A stretch of DNA of 33,761 nucleotides from Holophagaceae bacterium (lineage in GTDB: Bacteria; Acidobacteriota; Holophagae; Holophagales; Holophagaceae), in contig PMJK01000181.1 in NCBI GenBank assembly GCA_003158505.1, positions 1 to 33,761 of the forward strand, in the 5' to 3' direction. This document shows positions 16,190-23,365 of this stretch, one piece after another (position 1 is the first letter of the stretch; each line of letters opens with the position of its first letter). The notes below the pieces were generated by a model. It was given only the letters and a program-made list of their open reading frames with translations. It did not search any database and was not told the origin of the DNA. The position numbers were made by a program, and so were the translations under genes.

Positions 16190-17038
16190 ATGGCCAAGGT
16201 TGAGCCGGAACTTCTGAGCATTGGTGATATCTGCTCGGAGACGGGCCTGTCGGCGGACGTGTTGCGGGTCTGGGAACGCCGCTACGGATTTCCGGTTCCA
16301 GTGCGTCTGCCTTCGGGTCATCGGCGCTATCGGCAGGCGGACCTGCACCAGTTGAGACTCATGGCCGAGGCTGTCGCCCAGGGGCATCGCCCCTCCATGG
16401 TGGCGAGGGCCGGGGAAGCAGCCCTGAAGCGGTTGCTCGTCCCCATGGACGACCCCAGGGTGGAAGCTTTGTTCCACACCGTGGTCGCGATGGACACGGA
16501 CCGGATGCGCTGGCTTCTGAGGGAATCGCTCGATCATTTGGGCTGGAAGCCTTTTCTTCAGCACATCGTCGCCCAGCTTCTGGATCGGGTAGGCATGGCC
16601 TGGGCCGATGGCAGCATCGGCATAGAACAGGAGCACCTGCTCACGGAAGTACTGGAGGATCTTCTTCGGGAACGGCGCCTGGCGTTCCCGACCCTGCCTG
16701 ATCAGGGCAGGGTCCTGCTCTGCACCTTGCCGGGGGAGCGCCACCGCCTGGGCCTGCTCATGGCGGCCCTGGCCTACGCGGCCCAGGGAATCAGCACGGA
16801 GCTGTTGGGCGTGGACCTTCCGGTGGCGAGCATCGCCCAGGCCGGACGGACGCTGATGGTGGATCGCGTGGCCGTGAGTCTTTCCATCCAGAGTGCCGGG
16901 GAGACGACTCGCCGACTGCTCATGGATCTCCAGGAACGCCTGCCTCCCAGGTGCCGGCTCATCGTTGGGGGCCAGGGTGCCGCCCGGACCAGGAAGATCG
17001 TTGGGGTGGAACGGATGACGGGACTGGACGTGATTTGA
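16190..17038 (+). CDS. MerR-family regulator with cobalamin-binding domain (CarH/LitR-like)
   Basis: A 282-residue transcriptional regulator. Residues 8-75 are a MerR-type winged helix (LSIGDICSETGL, VLRVWERRYGFPVP, SGHRRYRQADL). Residues 85-165 match the four-helix cap of B12-dependent photoreceptors, with the W-x9-EH signature at W138 and E148-H149. Residues 172-282 are a Rossmann-like B12-binding domain with E183-x-H185-x-x-G188. In CarH, adenosylcobalamin drives tetramer formation and DNA binding, and light breaks it. H185 would be the lower axial ligand. The residue directly after W138 is Ala, whereas Thermus CarH (from memory) has the upper-ligand His there. ATG 16190 was chosen; the frame is open upstream, but that part overlaps the dyad. 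No carotenoid or photolyase genes lie nearby. It is convergent with the next gene, with a 3-base gap. Confidence 0.88.
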   Translation: MAKVEPELLSIGDICSETGLSADVLRVWERRYGFPVPVRLPSGHRRYRQADLHQLRLMAEAVAQGHRPSMVARAGEAALKRLLVPMDDPRVEALFHTVVAMDTDRMRWLLRESLDHLGWKPFLQHIVAQLLDRVGMAWADGSIGIEQEHLLTEVLEDLLRERRLAFPTLPDQGRVLLCTLPGERHRLGLLMAALAYAAQGISTELLGVDLPVASIAQAGRTLMVDRVAVSLSIQSAGETTRRLLMDLQERLPPRCRLIVGGQGAARTRKIVGVERMTGLDVI

Positions 17039-17041
17039 GGG

Positions 17042-17959
17042 TCAGGGGTCCGCTGAGGACCCAGGGTCATCTGGGGCCCACTGCTTCCGGAGACGGTGAA
17101 GCAGGAGACGTAGCTCCAGCAGCAGGGGTCGGGCCGCCAGGAAGCACAGGAAGCCTGCGAGCGGCACCGTCAGCTTGAAGCCGATGTGCTTGAACCCGAG
17201 GGCCCCTACCACGCCGCCGCTGAGGAAGGACACGAGGATCAGCAGCAGGAGGATCAGCTTCGGGCGGTTGGCGAGGATTCGGGCCCGGCCGCGCCGCTGA
17301 TGGACGTTCACGTAGGTGAGCCGGCTCAGTTCAATGCCGATGTCCGTGATCGTGCCCGTCAGGTGCGTGGTGCGGACCGCGGCGCCGGAGATGATCGAGG
17401 TCACCGCGTTGTGCATGCCCATGATGAAGCAGAGCAGCATCACGGTCATGGGGAGTGTGAACTCCATTTCCTCCTGAAGCCGGTTCCCCATGAAGCCGAA
17501 TACCAGCATGAAGGCAGCTTCGACCACCAGGGTCAGCGCGTAGCGGCTGCGCATGCGGCGACGCTGCCCAAAGCTGATGAGGGTGGAACAGAAAAAGGCC
17601 CCGCCCAGGAAGCTCAACATCATGGCCAGGGCCGCGAGGGCCGTGGTGAGGTCCCCCTCGGCCAGTACATCCGCCATGGAGGAGACCACACCTGTCATGT
17701 GGGAGGTGTAGTGGCCCACCGCCAGGAACCCGCCCGCATTCACCGCCCCCGCCACGAAGGCCATGGCCCAGGCTAGTTGGCGGTTGAGGCTCTCCGATCG
17801 CAAGGCGCCCTCGCGCACCAGCAGCTTCTCCTGGATGGGCAGGCTGGCCACGGCCGACTCGATCACCGCCTGGAGCTGCTGCGTGTCCAGCCGGTTCCTG
17901 AGCAGCCTCCGCAGGTAGCGGGCCACGATCAGCTGGATGGCACGGGGGATGCGGCGCAT
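17042..17959 (-). CDS. YoaK/DUF1275-family membrane protein
   Basis: A 305-residue polytopic membrane protein. The first roughly 65 residues are basic, amphipathic and soluble (VARYLRRLLRNRLDTQQLQ), longer than the usual family start. The DUF1275 core follows with about six membrane segments, including the family stretches AGAVNAGGFLAVGHYTSHMTG (split by a membrane turn) and GMHNAVTSIISGAAVRTTHLTGT. The transport role of the family is not established. ATG 17959 has a TAGACT box only 9 bases upstream on the same strand, which would give an almost leaderless transcript. It is divergent from ansA and convergent with the CarH-like gene. Confidence 0.87.
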   Translation of the reverse strand: MRRIPRAIQLIVARYLRRLLRNRLDTQQLQAVIESAVASLPIQEKLLVREGALRSESLNRQLAWAMAFVAGAVNAGGFLAVGHYTSHMTGVVSSMADVLAEGDLTTALAALAMMLSFLGGAFFCSTLISFGQRRRMRSRYALTLVVEAAFMLVFGFMGNRLQEEMEFTLPMTVMLLCFIMGMHNAVTSIISGAAVRTTHLTGTITDIGIELSRLTYVNVHQRRGRARILANRPKLILLLLILVSFLSGGVVGALGFKHIGFKLTVPLAGFLCFLAARPLLLELRLLLHRLRKQWAPDDPGSSADP

Positions 17960-17968
17960 GGATGCTTC

Positions 17969-17974
17969 AGTCTA
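17969..17974 (-). promoter_or_regulatory. TAGACT box 9 bases before the YoaK-like start
   Basis: Read on the minus strand, TAGACT is followed by 9 bases and then the ATG at 17959. With the usual 6-8 base distance from -10 to start of transcription, the leader would be only about 1-3 bases. It sits in the shared 97-base divergent intergenic with ansA. Confidence 0.5.
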
Positions 17975-18010
17975 CTGACTCCGGTCCCCTGAATTTATGC
18001 CGAAGGCTAA

Positions 18011-18050
18011 CTCCAGACGCGCCATCGGCGCGTCTGGAGCCCGGTAGACT
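18011..18050 (+). promoter_or_regulatory. Hairpin plus TAGACT element, copy 1 (upstream of ansA)
   Basis: Perfect 13-bp arms CTCCAGACGCGCC (18011-18023) and GGCGCGTCTGGAG (18027-18039) enclose the 3-base loop ATC. CCCGG follows, then TAGACT (18045-18050). The ansA ATG is 6 bases further, so a transcript from this box would be leaderless. The arms differ from copy 2 (19144-19183) at two positions, with matching changes on the opposite arm. A terminator role is unlikely, since the gene to the left is divergent. Confidence 0.65.
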
Positions 18051-18056
18051 GCTCCC

Positions 18057-19064
18057 ATGCGCAAAATCCTGCTCCTCCACACCGGCGGCACCCTGGGCAT
18101 GGCGCCCAGCGGAGAACCCGCCTCCCTGGCGCCGGGGCCCTTCCTCGAGCTCCTGCTGGAGCAGGTACCCGAACTGGGTCAGCTCGCGGAACTGGCAGTG
18201 GAGGTGCCCTACAACCAGGATTCCGCCTGCCTCGAACCCGCGAACATCCTGGCTTTGGCCCGAAGGGTGCGAGACGCGGCCAGGGACTTCGATGGATTCG
18301 TCATCATCCACGGCACCGACACCATGGCCTTCACGGCCTCCTGCCTCGGGTTCCTGCTGCCGGACCTCGGCAAGCCGGTGGTGCTCACGGGCAGCCAAAG
18401 ACCGCTTGCGTTTGTGCGCAGCGACGCCCGCAGCAACCTCGTCAACGCCGTGGACCTGGCCTGTCGTGCCATCCCCGAGGTCGGCATCTGTTTCGGCACC
18501 CACTGGCTGCGCGGCGTAGCCACCGACAAGCTCAGTGTCAGCCAGTTCGAGGCCTTCGAGAGTCCCAACCTGGCGCCCCTGGCCGAGATCGGTGCCGAGA
18601 TCCGCCTGCATCCGGAGGTGGGCCAGTTCCTTCGCCAGGTGCCCGCGGGCCTTGGAGGCGATCTCGATCTGAACATCCACACGGTCACGCCCCATCCGGG
18701 CATGGCCTGGTTCCCCGCGCCTGCAGGCGCGAAGGCCGTGCTCATCCAGGCCTTCGGCGCGGGCAATCTGCCCATGGACCGGGCCGACCTGGTGGCCTTC
18801 CTGGAGGACTGCCAGCTCCGCCGCTTGCCCGTGGTGGTCACCTCCCAGTGCGCCTATGGGGGCGTCGATCTCTCCGCCTACGAACTCGGACGGAAGATCG
18901 AGGAGATGGACGGCATTTCCGGTGGCCTGCACACCCGCTGGACCGCCCTGGCGAAGCTGGGCCTGGTGCTGGGTGCCGGCGGCGGGATCGCGGAGACACG
19001 GGAGGCATTCAGGATCGCCTGGGCCGGCGAGCCGATGCCCGAGGGTGCTTGGCCGCAAGCTTGA
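18057..19064 (+). CDS. ansA: L-asparaginase, type I (AnsA-like)
   Basis: This enzyme hydrolyses L-asparagine to aspartate and ammonia. The 335-residue chain starts directly at the first core strand (MRKILLLHTGGTLGM) with the catalytic TGGT at residues 9-12 and the second signature HGTDTMAFTA near 84-93, containing the second Thr-Asp pair. GSQRPL and the VLTGSQ context (about 111-120) are also typical. There is no signal peptide, so it is probably cytoplasmic (type I). The ATG at 18057 is fixed by homology, as nothing could be removed, and it has no Shine-Dalgarno sequence, agreeing with a leaderless message from the TAGACT box 6 bases upstream. A GC-rich hairpin follows the gene at 19097-19118. 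Glutaminase side activity cannot be judged. Confidence 0.92.
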   Translation: MRKILLLHTGGTLGMAPSGEPASLAPGPFLELLLEQVPELGQLAELAVEVPYNQDSACLEPANILALARRVRDAARDFDGFVIIHGTDTMAFTASCLGFLLPDLGKPVVLTGSQRPLAFVRSDARSNLVNAVDLACRAIPEVGICFGTHWLRGVATDKLSVSQFEAFESPNLAPLAEIGAEIRLHPEVGQFLRQVPAGLGGDLDLNIHTVTPHPGMAWFPAPAGAKAVLIQAFGAGNLPMDRADLVAFLEDCQLRRLPVVVTSQCAYGGVDLSAYELGRKIEEMDGISGGLHTRWTALAKLGLVLGAGGGIAETREAFRIAWAGEPMPEGAWPQA

Positions 19065-19096
19065 TGGGTGCGGACCGTCCCATCCCACACGCAGGG

Positions 19097-19118
19097 CGCC
19101 GGGGCATGCGCCCCGGCG
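19097..19118 (+). terminator. GC hairpin after ansA, possible terminator
   Basis: Perfect 9-bp arms CGCCGGGGC (19097-19105) and GCCCCGGCG (19110-19118) enclose the loop ATGC, 32 bases after the ansA stop. The flank that follows is A-rich (GAGAAAAC) rather than T-rich, so intrinsic termination on the plus strand is uncertain. Confidence 0.45.
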
Positions 19119-19143
19119 TGAGAAAACAGAAAGCAGTTCAAAA

Positions 19144-19183
19144 CTCCAAACCCGCCTGTGGCGGGTTTGGAGCCAGGTAGAAT
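19144..19183 (+). promoter_or_regulatory. Hairpin plus TAGAAT element, copy 2 (upstream of serS)
   Basis: Perfect 13-bp arms CTCCAAACCCGCC (19144-19156) and GGCGGGTTTGGAG (19160-19172) enclose the loop TGT. CCAGG follows, then TAGAAT (19178-19183), 21 bases before the serS ATG. The spacing from hairpin to hexamer (5 bases) is the same as in copy 1. Relative to copy 1, G-C became A-T at arm position 6 and G-C became C-G at position 9, so pairing was kept. Confidence 0.65.
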
Positions 19184-19204
19184 AAAGGTTTCCTGGAACC
19201 GACC

Positions 19205-20473
19205 ATGCTTGACGCCAACCTCCTCCGCAACGACCTCGACGCCGTGGCGGCCCGACTCTCCGGGCGGGGCTATACCTTGGACCGGGATCGCTACCAGGAG
19301 CTGGATGCCCGCCGCCGGAGCATCCTGCAGGAGGCTGAGGCCCTGAAGGCCGAGCGCAACCGCGTGAGCGACGAGGTGGGCCGCCTCAAGCGGGCCAAGG
19401 AGAACGCGGATTCCCTCATTGCCCAGCAGCGTGAGGTCGGCGACCAGCTCAAGGCGCTTGAATTAGCCGAGCGCGAGATCGAGGCGGCCTTCAAGGATTT
19501 CCTCGCGGGCCTACCCAATCCGCCCCACGCAAGCGTGCCCGTCGGCCGCGATGAGCACGCCAACGTCGAAATCAAATGCTGGGGCCAGATTCCCGCGATC
19601 GAGAAGCCCTTGGATCACGTGGAGTTGGGAGCACGACTCGGGATTTTAGATGTGGAGCGGGCCCCAAAATTAAGCGGCGCACGGTTCTCTGTTCTCTTGG
19701 GTTTGGGGGCGAAGCTTGAACGGGCTCTAGCTCAATTCATGCTCGACCAACACGAGAAGGTTGGGTACCAGGAGGTCATTCCTCCTTATCTTGTCAACGC
19801 TGACAGCATGTTCGGGACAGGCCAGCTTCCGAAGTTTGAGCAGGACCTGTTTAAAGTGCCTCATGGCGATTCATTCCTCTATCTGATCCCTACGGCCGAA
19901 GTCCCGCTGACCAACCTGTTCCGAAATGAAATCCTCGAACTAGAAGCATTGCCCACGCGGCTCTGTGCTTTGACGCCCTGCTTCCGCAGCGAGGCCGGCA
20001 GCTATGGCAAGGACACCAAGGGCATCATCCGCCAGCACCAGTTCCACAAGGTGGAGCTCGTGGCATTCGCGGCACCGGACCAAGCGGAAGCGGAGTTGGA
20101 GCGGCTTACCTCAAACGCCGAGGCCATCCTGGAGGCTCTGGAACTGCCCTACCGCCGGGTCCTGCTCTGCACCGGCGACATGGGCTTCAGCAGCCAGAAA
20201 ACCTACGACCTGGAAGTGTGGCTGCCCTCCCAGAACACCTACCGGGAGATCAGTTCCTGCAGCTGGTTCGGCGACTTCCAGGCCCGGCGCGCCAACATCC
20301 GTTTCCGCCCGAAGGACGGCAAGCCCGGCTTCCTGCATACCCTCAACGGCAGCGGCCTGGCCGTGGGACGGACCTGGGTGGCTGTCCTCGAGAACTACCA
20401 GCAGCCCGATGGGAGCATTGTCGTACCGGAGGTGCTGCGACCCTACCTGAAGGGTCTCGAGGTGATCCGCTGA
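19205..20473 (+). CDS. serS: Seryl-tRNA synthetase
   Basis: SerS charges tRNA-Ser with serine. The 422-residue protein has the N-terminal long coiled-coil arm (about 28-100, rich in Glu, Lys, Arg and Ala) that grips the tRNA variable arm, followed by the class II core. Motif 2 is FRSEAGSYGKDTKGIIRQHQ, with HKVEL next; motif 3 is GSGLAVGRTWVAVLENYQ. The length is typical. ATG 19205 follows the covarying hairpin and TAGAAT box; there is only a weak Shine-Dalgarno sequence. The central part of the gene (about 19561-19965) has clearly lower GC and uses TTA and CTA codons, unlike either end, yet the protein is intact. An ABC ATPase gene starts 2 bases after the stop. Confidence 0.97.
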   Translation: MLDANLLRNDLDAVAARLSGRGYTLDRDRYQELDARRRSILQEAEALKAERNRVSDEVGRLKRAKENADSLIAQQREVGDQLKALELAEREIEAAFKDFLAGLPNPPHASVPVGRDEHANVEIKCWGQIPAIEKPLDHVELGARLGILDVERAPKLSGARFSVLLGLGAKLERALAQFMLDQHEKVGYQEVIPPYLVNADSMFGTGQLPKFEQDLFKVPHGDSFLYLIPTAEVPLTNLFRNEILELEALPTRLCALTPCFRSEAGSYGKDTKGIIRQHQFHKVELVAFAAPDQAEAELERLTSNAEAILEALELPYRRVLLCTGDMGFSSQKTYDLEVWLPSQNTYREISSCSWFGDFQARRANIRFRPKDGKPGFLHTLNGSGLAVGRTWVAVLENYQQPDGSIVVPEVLRPYLKGLEVIR

Positions 20474-20475
20474 CG

Positions 20476-21228
20476 ATGGGCCCTCTCCTTTGCGCCGAAG
20501 GCCTTGGCCTTCTGCGTGAGGAAACCTGGGCATTGAAAGACGTCTCATTTTCCATCGCCCCAGGTGAAGCCTGGGGCGTGATCGGAGAAAGTGGAGCGGG
20601 GAAGAGCACCCTGCTGAATCTGGTCCTGGGCCTCATGGAGCCGACAGAGGGTCGGATCACATGGGAAGGAGAACTCTGGTCCCCGCTGTCCGAACGGGAG
20701 CGGCGGGTCCGCCGGCCTCGCCTGCAGGCGGTCTTCCAGGATGCCCTGGCCAGCCTGCCGCCCCACCGGACCGGCTGGGAGATCCTGCAGGAGCCCCTGG
20801 AGGTCTGGAAACATGGAGACGCCCGCTCGCGCCGGGCGGCCGCGGTGCGCATGGCGGCGCGCGTGAAGTTCCCTGAGGTTTCATTGGATCAGCGGCCCCA
20901 GGCCTGGTCCGGCGGGCTGGCCCAGCGGTTGTGTCTGGGAAGGGCCCTCATGCTGGGGCCAGCCCTGCTGGTCCTGGACGAGCCCACCTCGGCCCTGGAT
21001 CCCACCCTGGGAGGCCACCTCCTGGCCCAGCTGCAGTCCCTCAAAGCAGAGGGCATGGCCCTGCTTGTCGCGAGCCATGACCTGAACTTGGTGCGGGCCC
21101 TCTGTGACCAGATGCTCCTGCTCCACGACGGGGAGGTCCTGTGCCAGGGCCCCATCGGACAGTTGCTGTCCAATCCACCCCACCTACACCTGCGCGAGCT
21201 TCTGGAGGCTTTGCCTATCCTGGAATGA
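20476..21228 (+). CDS. ABC transporter ATP-binding protein (peptide/nickel type)
   Basis: A 250-residue ATPase subunit with all motifs: Walker A GESGAGKST (about 38-46), Q-loop VFQDAL, signature WSGGLAQRL, Walker B LLVLDEPTSALD and switch His in ASHDLNLV. The style of the signature and the H-D-N after the D-loop recall the DppF/OppF/NikE group (peptide or nickel importers), but there is no permease or binding protein next to it, so the substrate is open. ATG 20476 was chosen because it lies 2 bases after the serS stop and gives a normal domain start. The frame is open further upstream only within serS. Coupling to serS suggests shared transcription. Confidence 0.88.
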   Translation: MGPLLCAEGLGLLREETWALKDVSFSIAPGEAWGVIGESGAGKSTLLNLVLGLMEPTEGRITWEGELWSPLSERERRVRRPRLQAVFQDALASLPPHRTGWEILQEPLEVWKHGDARSRRAAAVRMAARVKFPEVSLDQRPQAWSGGLAQRLCLGRALMLGPALLVLDEPTSALDPTLGGHLLAQLQSLKAEGMALLVASHDLNLVRALCDQMLLLHDGEVLCQGPIGQLLSNPPHLHLRELLEALPILE

Positions 21229-21363
21229 AAAGGAATTCAATAAGCGGAGGATAACGGAGGAGCGGAGGATAGCAGAGAAGGAATGGGGCAAGGCGTCTAC
21301 CCATCTTGTCTCCGCTGTCCTCCGCTTCTCAGCTTTCTCCGCTTTTACAAATTCTTTTCCATG
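21226..21363. repeat. Long imperfect inverted repeat of GCGGAG units between convergent genes
   Basis: The 158-base gap between two convergent genes is nearly filled by a stem of about 50 bases. The left arm (about 21226-21278: AAAAGGAATTC, then AAGCGGAGGATAACGGAGG and AGCGGAGGATAGCAGAG) matches the reverse complement of the right arm (about 21310-21363: CTCCGCTGTCCTCCGCTTCTC, shortened here, through CTCCGCTTTTACAAATTC) at roughly three positions in four. Each arm is itself built from repeated GCGGAG/CGGAGG units. It may end transcription from both sides. I recall similar GCGGAG-type intergenic repeats in other genomes, but this cannot be checked here. Confidence 0.7.
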
Positions 21364-21386
21364 ATGAGGAGGCCACGTCGAGGTGG

Positions 21387-23291
21387 CTATTCCTCCACCG
21401 ACACCTGTGCGGCGCTGGCGTTGACGTAGATGCCGCCGAAGTGGCCCCACAGGCTGCTGAAGCCAGGGCGCAGGCGGCCCTCCTGGTCCAGGGATTGCAT
21501 TTCTGCGGAGAGAAGCTTCTGGGCCTCGGCAGTCTGCACGTCCTGGATGAGGGTCCGGCGGGTCTCGAAGGTGAGGGCAGGTGCAGGTTCGCGCGAGGTG
21601 ATGCGGGCGACCCAAAGCTTGCCGTCCTGGGTCCAGAGCACCGGGGTCGTCTGACCCACGGGTGTGTCCAGCAGGGCCTTCCGGATTCCGGGGTGGGCGA
21701 CAAGGTCGCGGAGGCCGTTGAGGGGCGCGGCTGCCTGATCCGTGACGGGGCCTACAGCCTGCAGTCCGCCGGTCTTCATCGCCTGCTGGGCCTTGGCCAC
21801 GGCCAGCTTGCGGGCTTCCTCGAGTTGGTAGGCGGCAAGCACCTTGGCGCGGATCTCTTTGAAGGGCGGCACGGCCTCAGGCAGTTCCTCCTGCACCCGG
21901 AACAGCAGGTGGTGGTCCGGGAAGGGCAGGGGCTTCGACACCTCGCCCACCTTGAGGTGGAAGACTTCGCCGAGGATCTGCGGCAGTTCTGGAAGGCCCG
22001 GCGTCTGGGCAGAAGGCTCGTTGCTGAAGGGTTGGCTGAGCTGGGCGGCACTGCCTAGGCTCTTGGCGGCGGCCGCAAGATCGCCGCCATTGGCGCGCTT
22101 GCGGATCTGCTCGAGGCGCTCCTGGGCCCGGGTGTTGAACCGGCTGTTGGAGATCTCCAGGGCCAGTTCCGCTTTCACGTCTTCGAACTTCTTCTCGCGA
22201 CGTCCCTCCAGTTTGATGAGGTGGACGCCGAACTGGGTGCGCACGGGCTGGCTGATTTCGCCGGGCTTCAGGGCCGCGGCCGCATCGGAAAAAGGCTTGA
22301 CCATCTTGGAGGCATTGAACCAGCCCAGGTCGCCGCCGTTGCCCTTGGCGCTGGGGTCCTCGCTGAGCTCCTCGGCGGCCTTGGCGAAATCCTGACCCTT
22401 CACGAGACGCTCGCGGAGCAGCTTGGCCTTGGCCGTGGCTTCCTGGAACTGGGCGTCGCCCTCGGCCTTGAACAGGATGTGGCGGGCCTTGAACTCGGTG
22501 GTGTCCCCCTTGCGGGCCTCGAAGGCGGCCTTGAGGGCGGCCTCGTCCACCTGGATGTCCTTGCCGAGGGAGGCGCGATCGACGGTCACGAACTGGATGA
22601 CTCGCCGGGGTGGCTGGAGGAACCGCTCGCCGCCGGTCTTGTAGAAAGCCTCGAGGGTGGCGTCCCCGGGGTCGGCCACCACGCTGGGATCCACTGCCAA
22701 GGTGGCCTGCTGAAAGGCGACCTTTTCGTTGCGCAGGCGGTTCTCCAGGGCGATCCAGGCCTCGTCCACGGGAACCTGAAGGGCGGCCTGCTGGACCAGC
22801 TTGGTCCGCATCAGTTCGGAACGGATGCCCCGCTCCTGCATGGCCGGATTGAAGCCGGTCTCCTGGAAGATCTGCTTCAGCTCGGCGGTGGACTTCAGAT
22901 TGCCCTTGGCGTCCAGCAGCATGGGGTACTGGCGCAGGAAGGCCCGGAGACGGGCACCTACCTCTTCATCGGTCACCACCACGTGGTGCCGGTCGGCCAG
23001 TTCCTCCATGAGTTTCTGGTTCATGAGATCCCGCAGGGCCTGGGACTGGATGAAGGGCTTGAGGGTCTCCGGGCTGGCCTGCTTGCCGTAGCGCTGGTAG
23101 AGCTCCTGCATATGCTCGGCCAGTTCACGCATCAGGACCTCGTGTCCATAGACCCTGGCGATGACCGTATCCGCGGAGACAGCTCCCCCGGTCGGAGCCA
23201 GATAGGCCACGAGGCCCAGGAGGACCACGATCATGACCGCGGCCATGGGCGTGCGGTTGGATTTGAAAACCTGACGGAAGGAACGAAGCAT
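21387..23291 (-). CDS. PpiD/SurA-like peptidyl-prolyl isomerase (membrane-anchored foldase)
   Basis: A 634-residue protein with one N-terminal membrane anchor (about 16-32, MAAVMIVVLLGLVAYLA) and a large periplasmic part. The layout matches PpiD: a SurA-N-like chaperone region (about 45-200), a parvulin (PPIC) domain (FKARHILFKAEG through GGDLGWFNASKMVKPF to QFGVHLIKLEGRR, about 280-370), and a C-terminal helical region. Such proteins help outer-membrane and secreted proteins fold as they leave the Sec channel. ATG 23291 follows GGAG at a good distance; upstream in-frame starts would add a few residues before the MLRSFRQVFK start. It is divergent from def (75-base gap) and convergent with the ABC ATPase across the inverted repeat. 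Confidence 0.88.
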   Translation of the reverse strand: MLRSFRQVFKSNRTPMAAVMIVVLLGLVAYLAPTGGAVSADTVIARVYGHEVLMRELAEHMQELYQRYGKQASPETLKPFIQSQALRDLMNQKLMEELADRHHVVVTDEEVGARLRAFLRQYPMLLDAKGNLKSTAELKQIFQETGFNPAMQERGIRSELMRTKLVQQAALQVPVDEAWIALENRLRNEKVAFQQATLAVDPSVVADPGDATLEAFYKTGGERFLQPPRRVIQFVTVDRASLGKDIQVDEAALKAAFEARKGDTTEFKARHILFKAEGDAQFQEATAKAKLLRERLVKGQDFAKAAEELSEDPSAKGNGGDLGWFNASKMVKPFSDAAAALKPGEISQPVRTQFGVHLIKLEGRREKKFEDVKAELALEISNSRFNTRAQERLEQIRKRANGGDLAAAAKSLGSAAQLSQPFSNEPSAQTPGLPELPQILGEVFHLKVGEVSKPLPFPDHHLLFRVQEELPEAVPPFKEIRAKVLAAYQLEEARKLAVAKAQQAMKTGGLQAVGPVTDQAAAPLNGLRDLVAHPGIRKALLDTPVGQTTPVLWTQDGKLWVARITSREPAPALTFETRRTLIQDVQTAEAQKLLSAEMQSLDQEGRLRPGFSSLWGHFGGIYVNASAAQVSVEE

Positions 23292-23340
23292 GCGGGGCTC
23301 CAGACGGACCTCCCAGATTACCAAGGGATTGGCGTTCGAT

Positions 23341-23346
23341 TACACT
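23341..23346 (+). promoter_or_regulatory. TACACT box, candidate -10 element for def
   Basis: TACACT lies 19 bases before the def ATG, with the Shine-Dalgarno stretch GGAGAGG between them. It matches TATAAT at four of six positions and is one base from the TAGACT boxes. Confidence 0.35.
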
Positions 23347-23365
23347 TGAATGCTGGAGAGGTTGA

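Noticed and set aside
19097..19172. Both hairpins between ansA and serS as a classic double terminator
   Set aside because: Neither has a T-run on the plus strand, and the second is a copy of an element that also lies between divergent genes, where a terminator is not needed.
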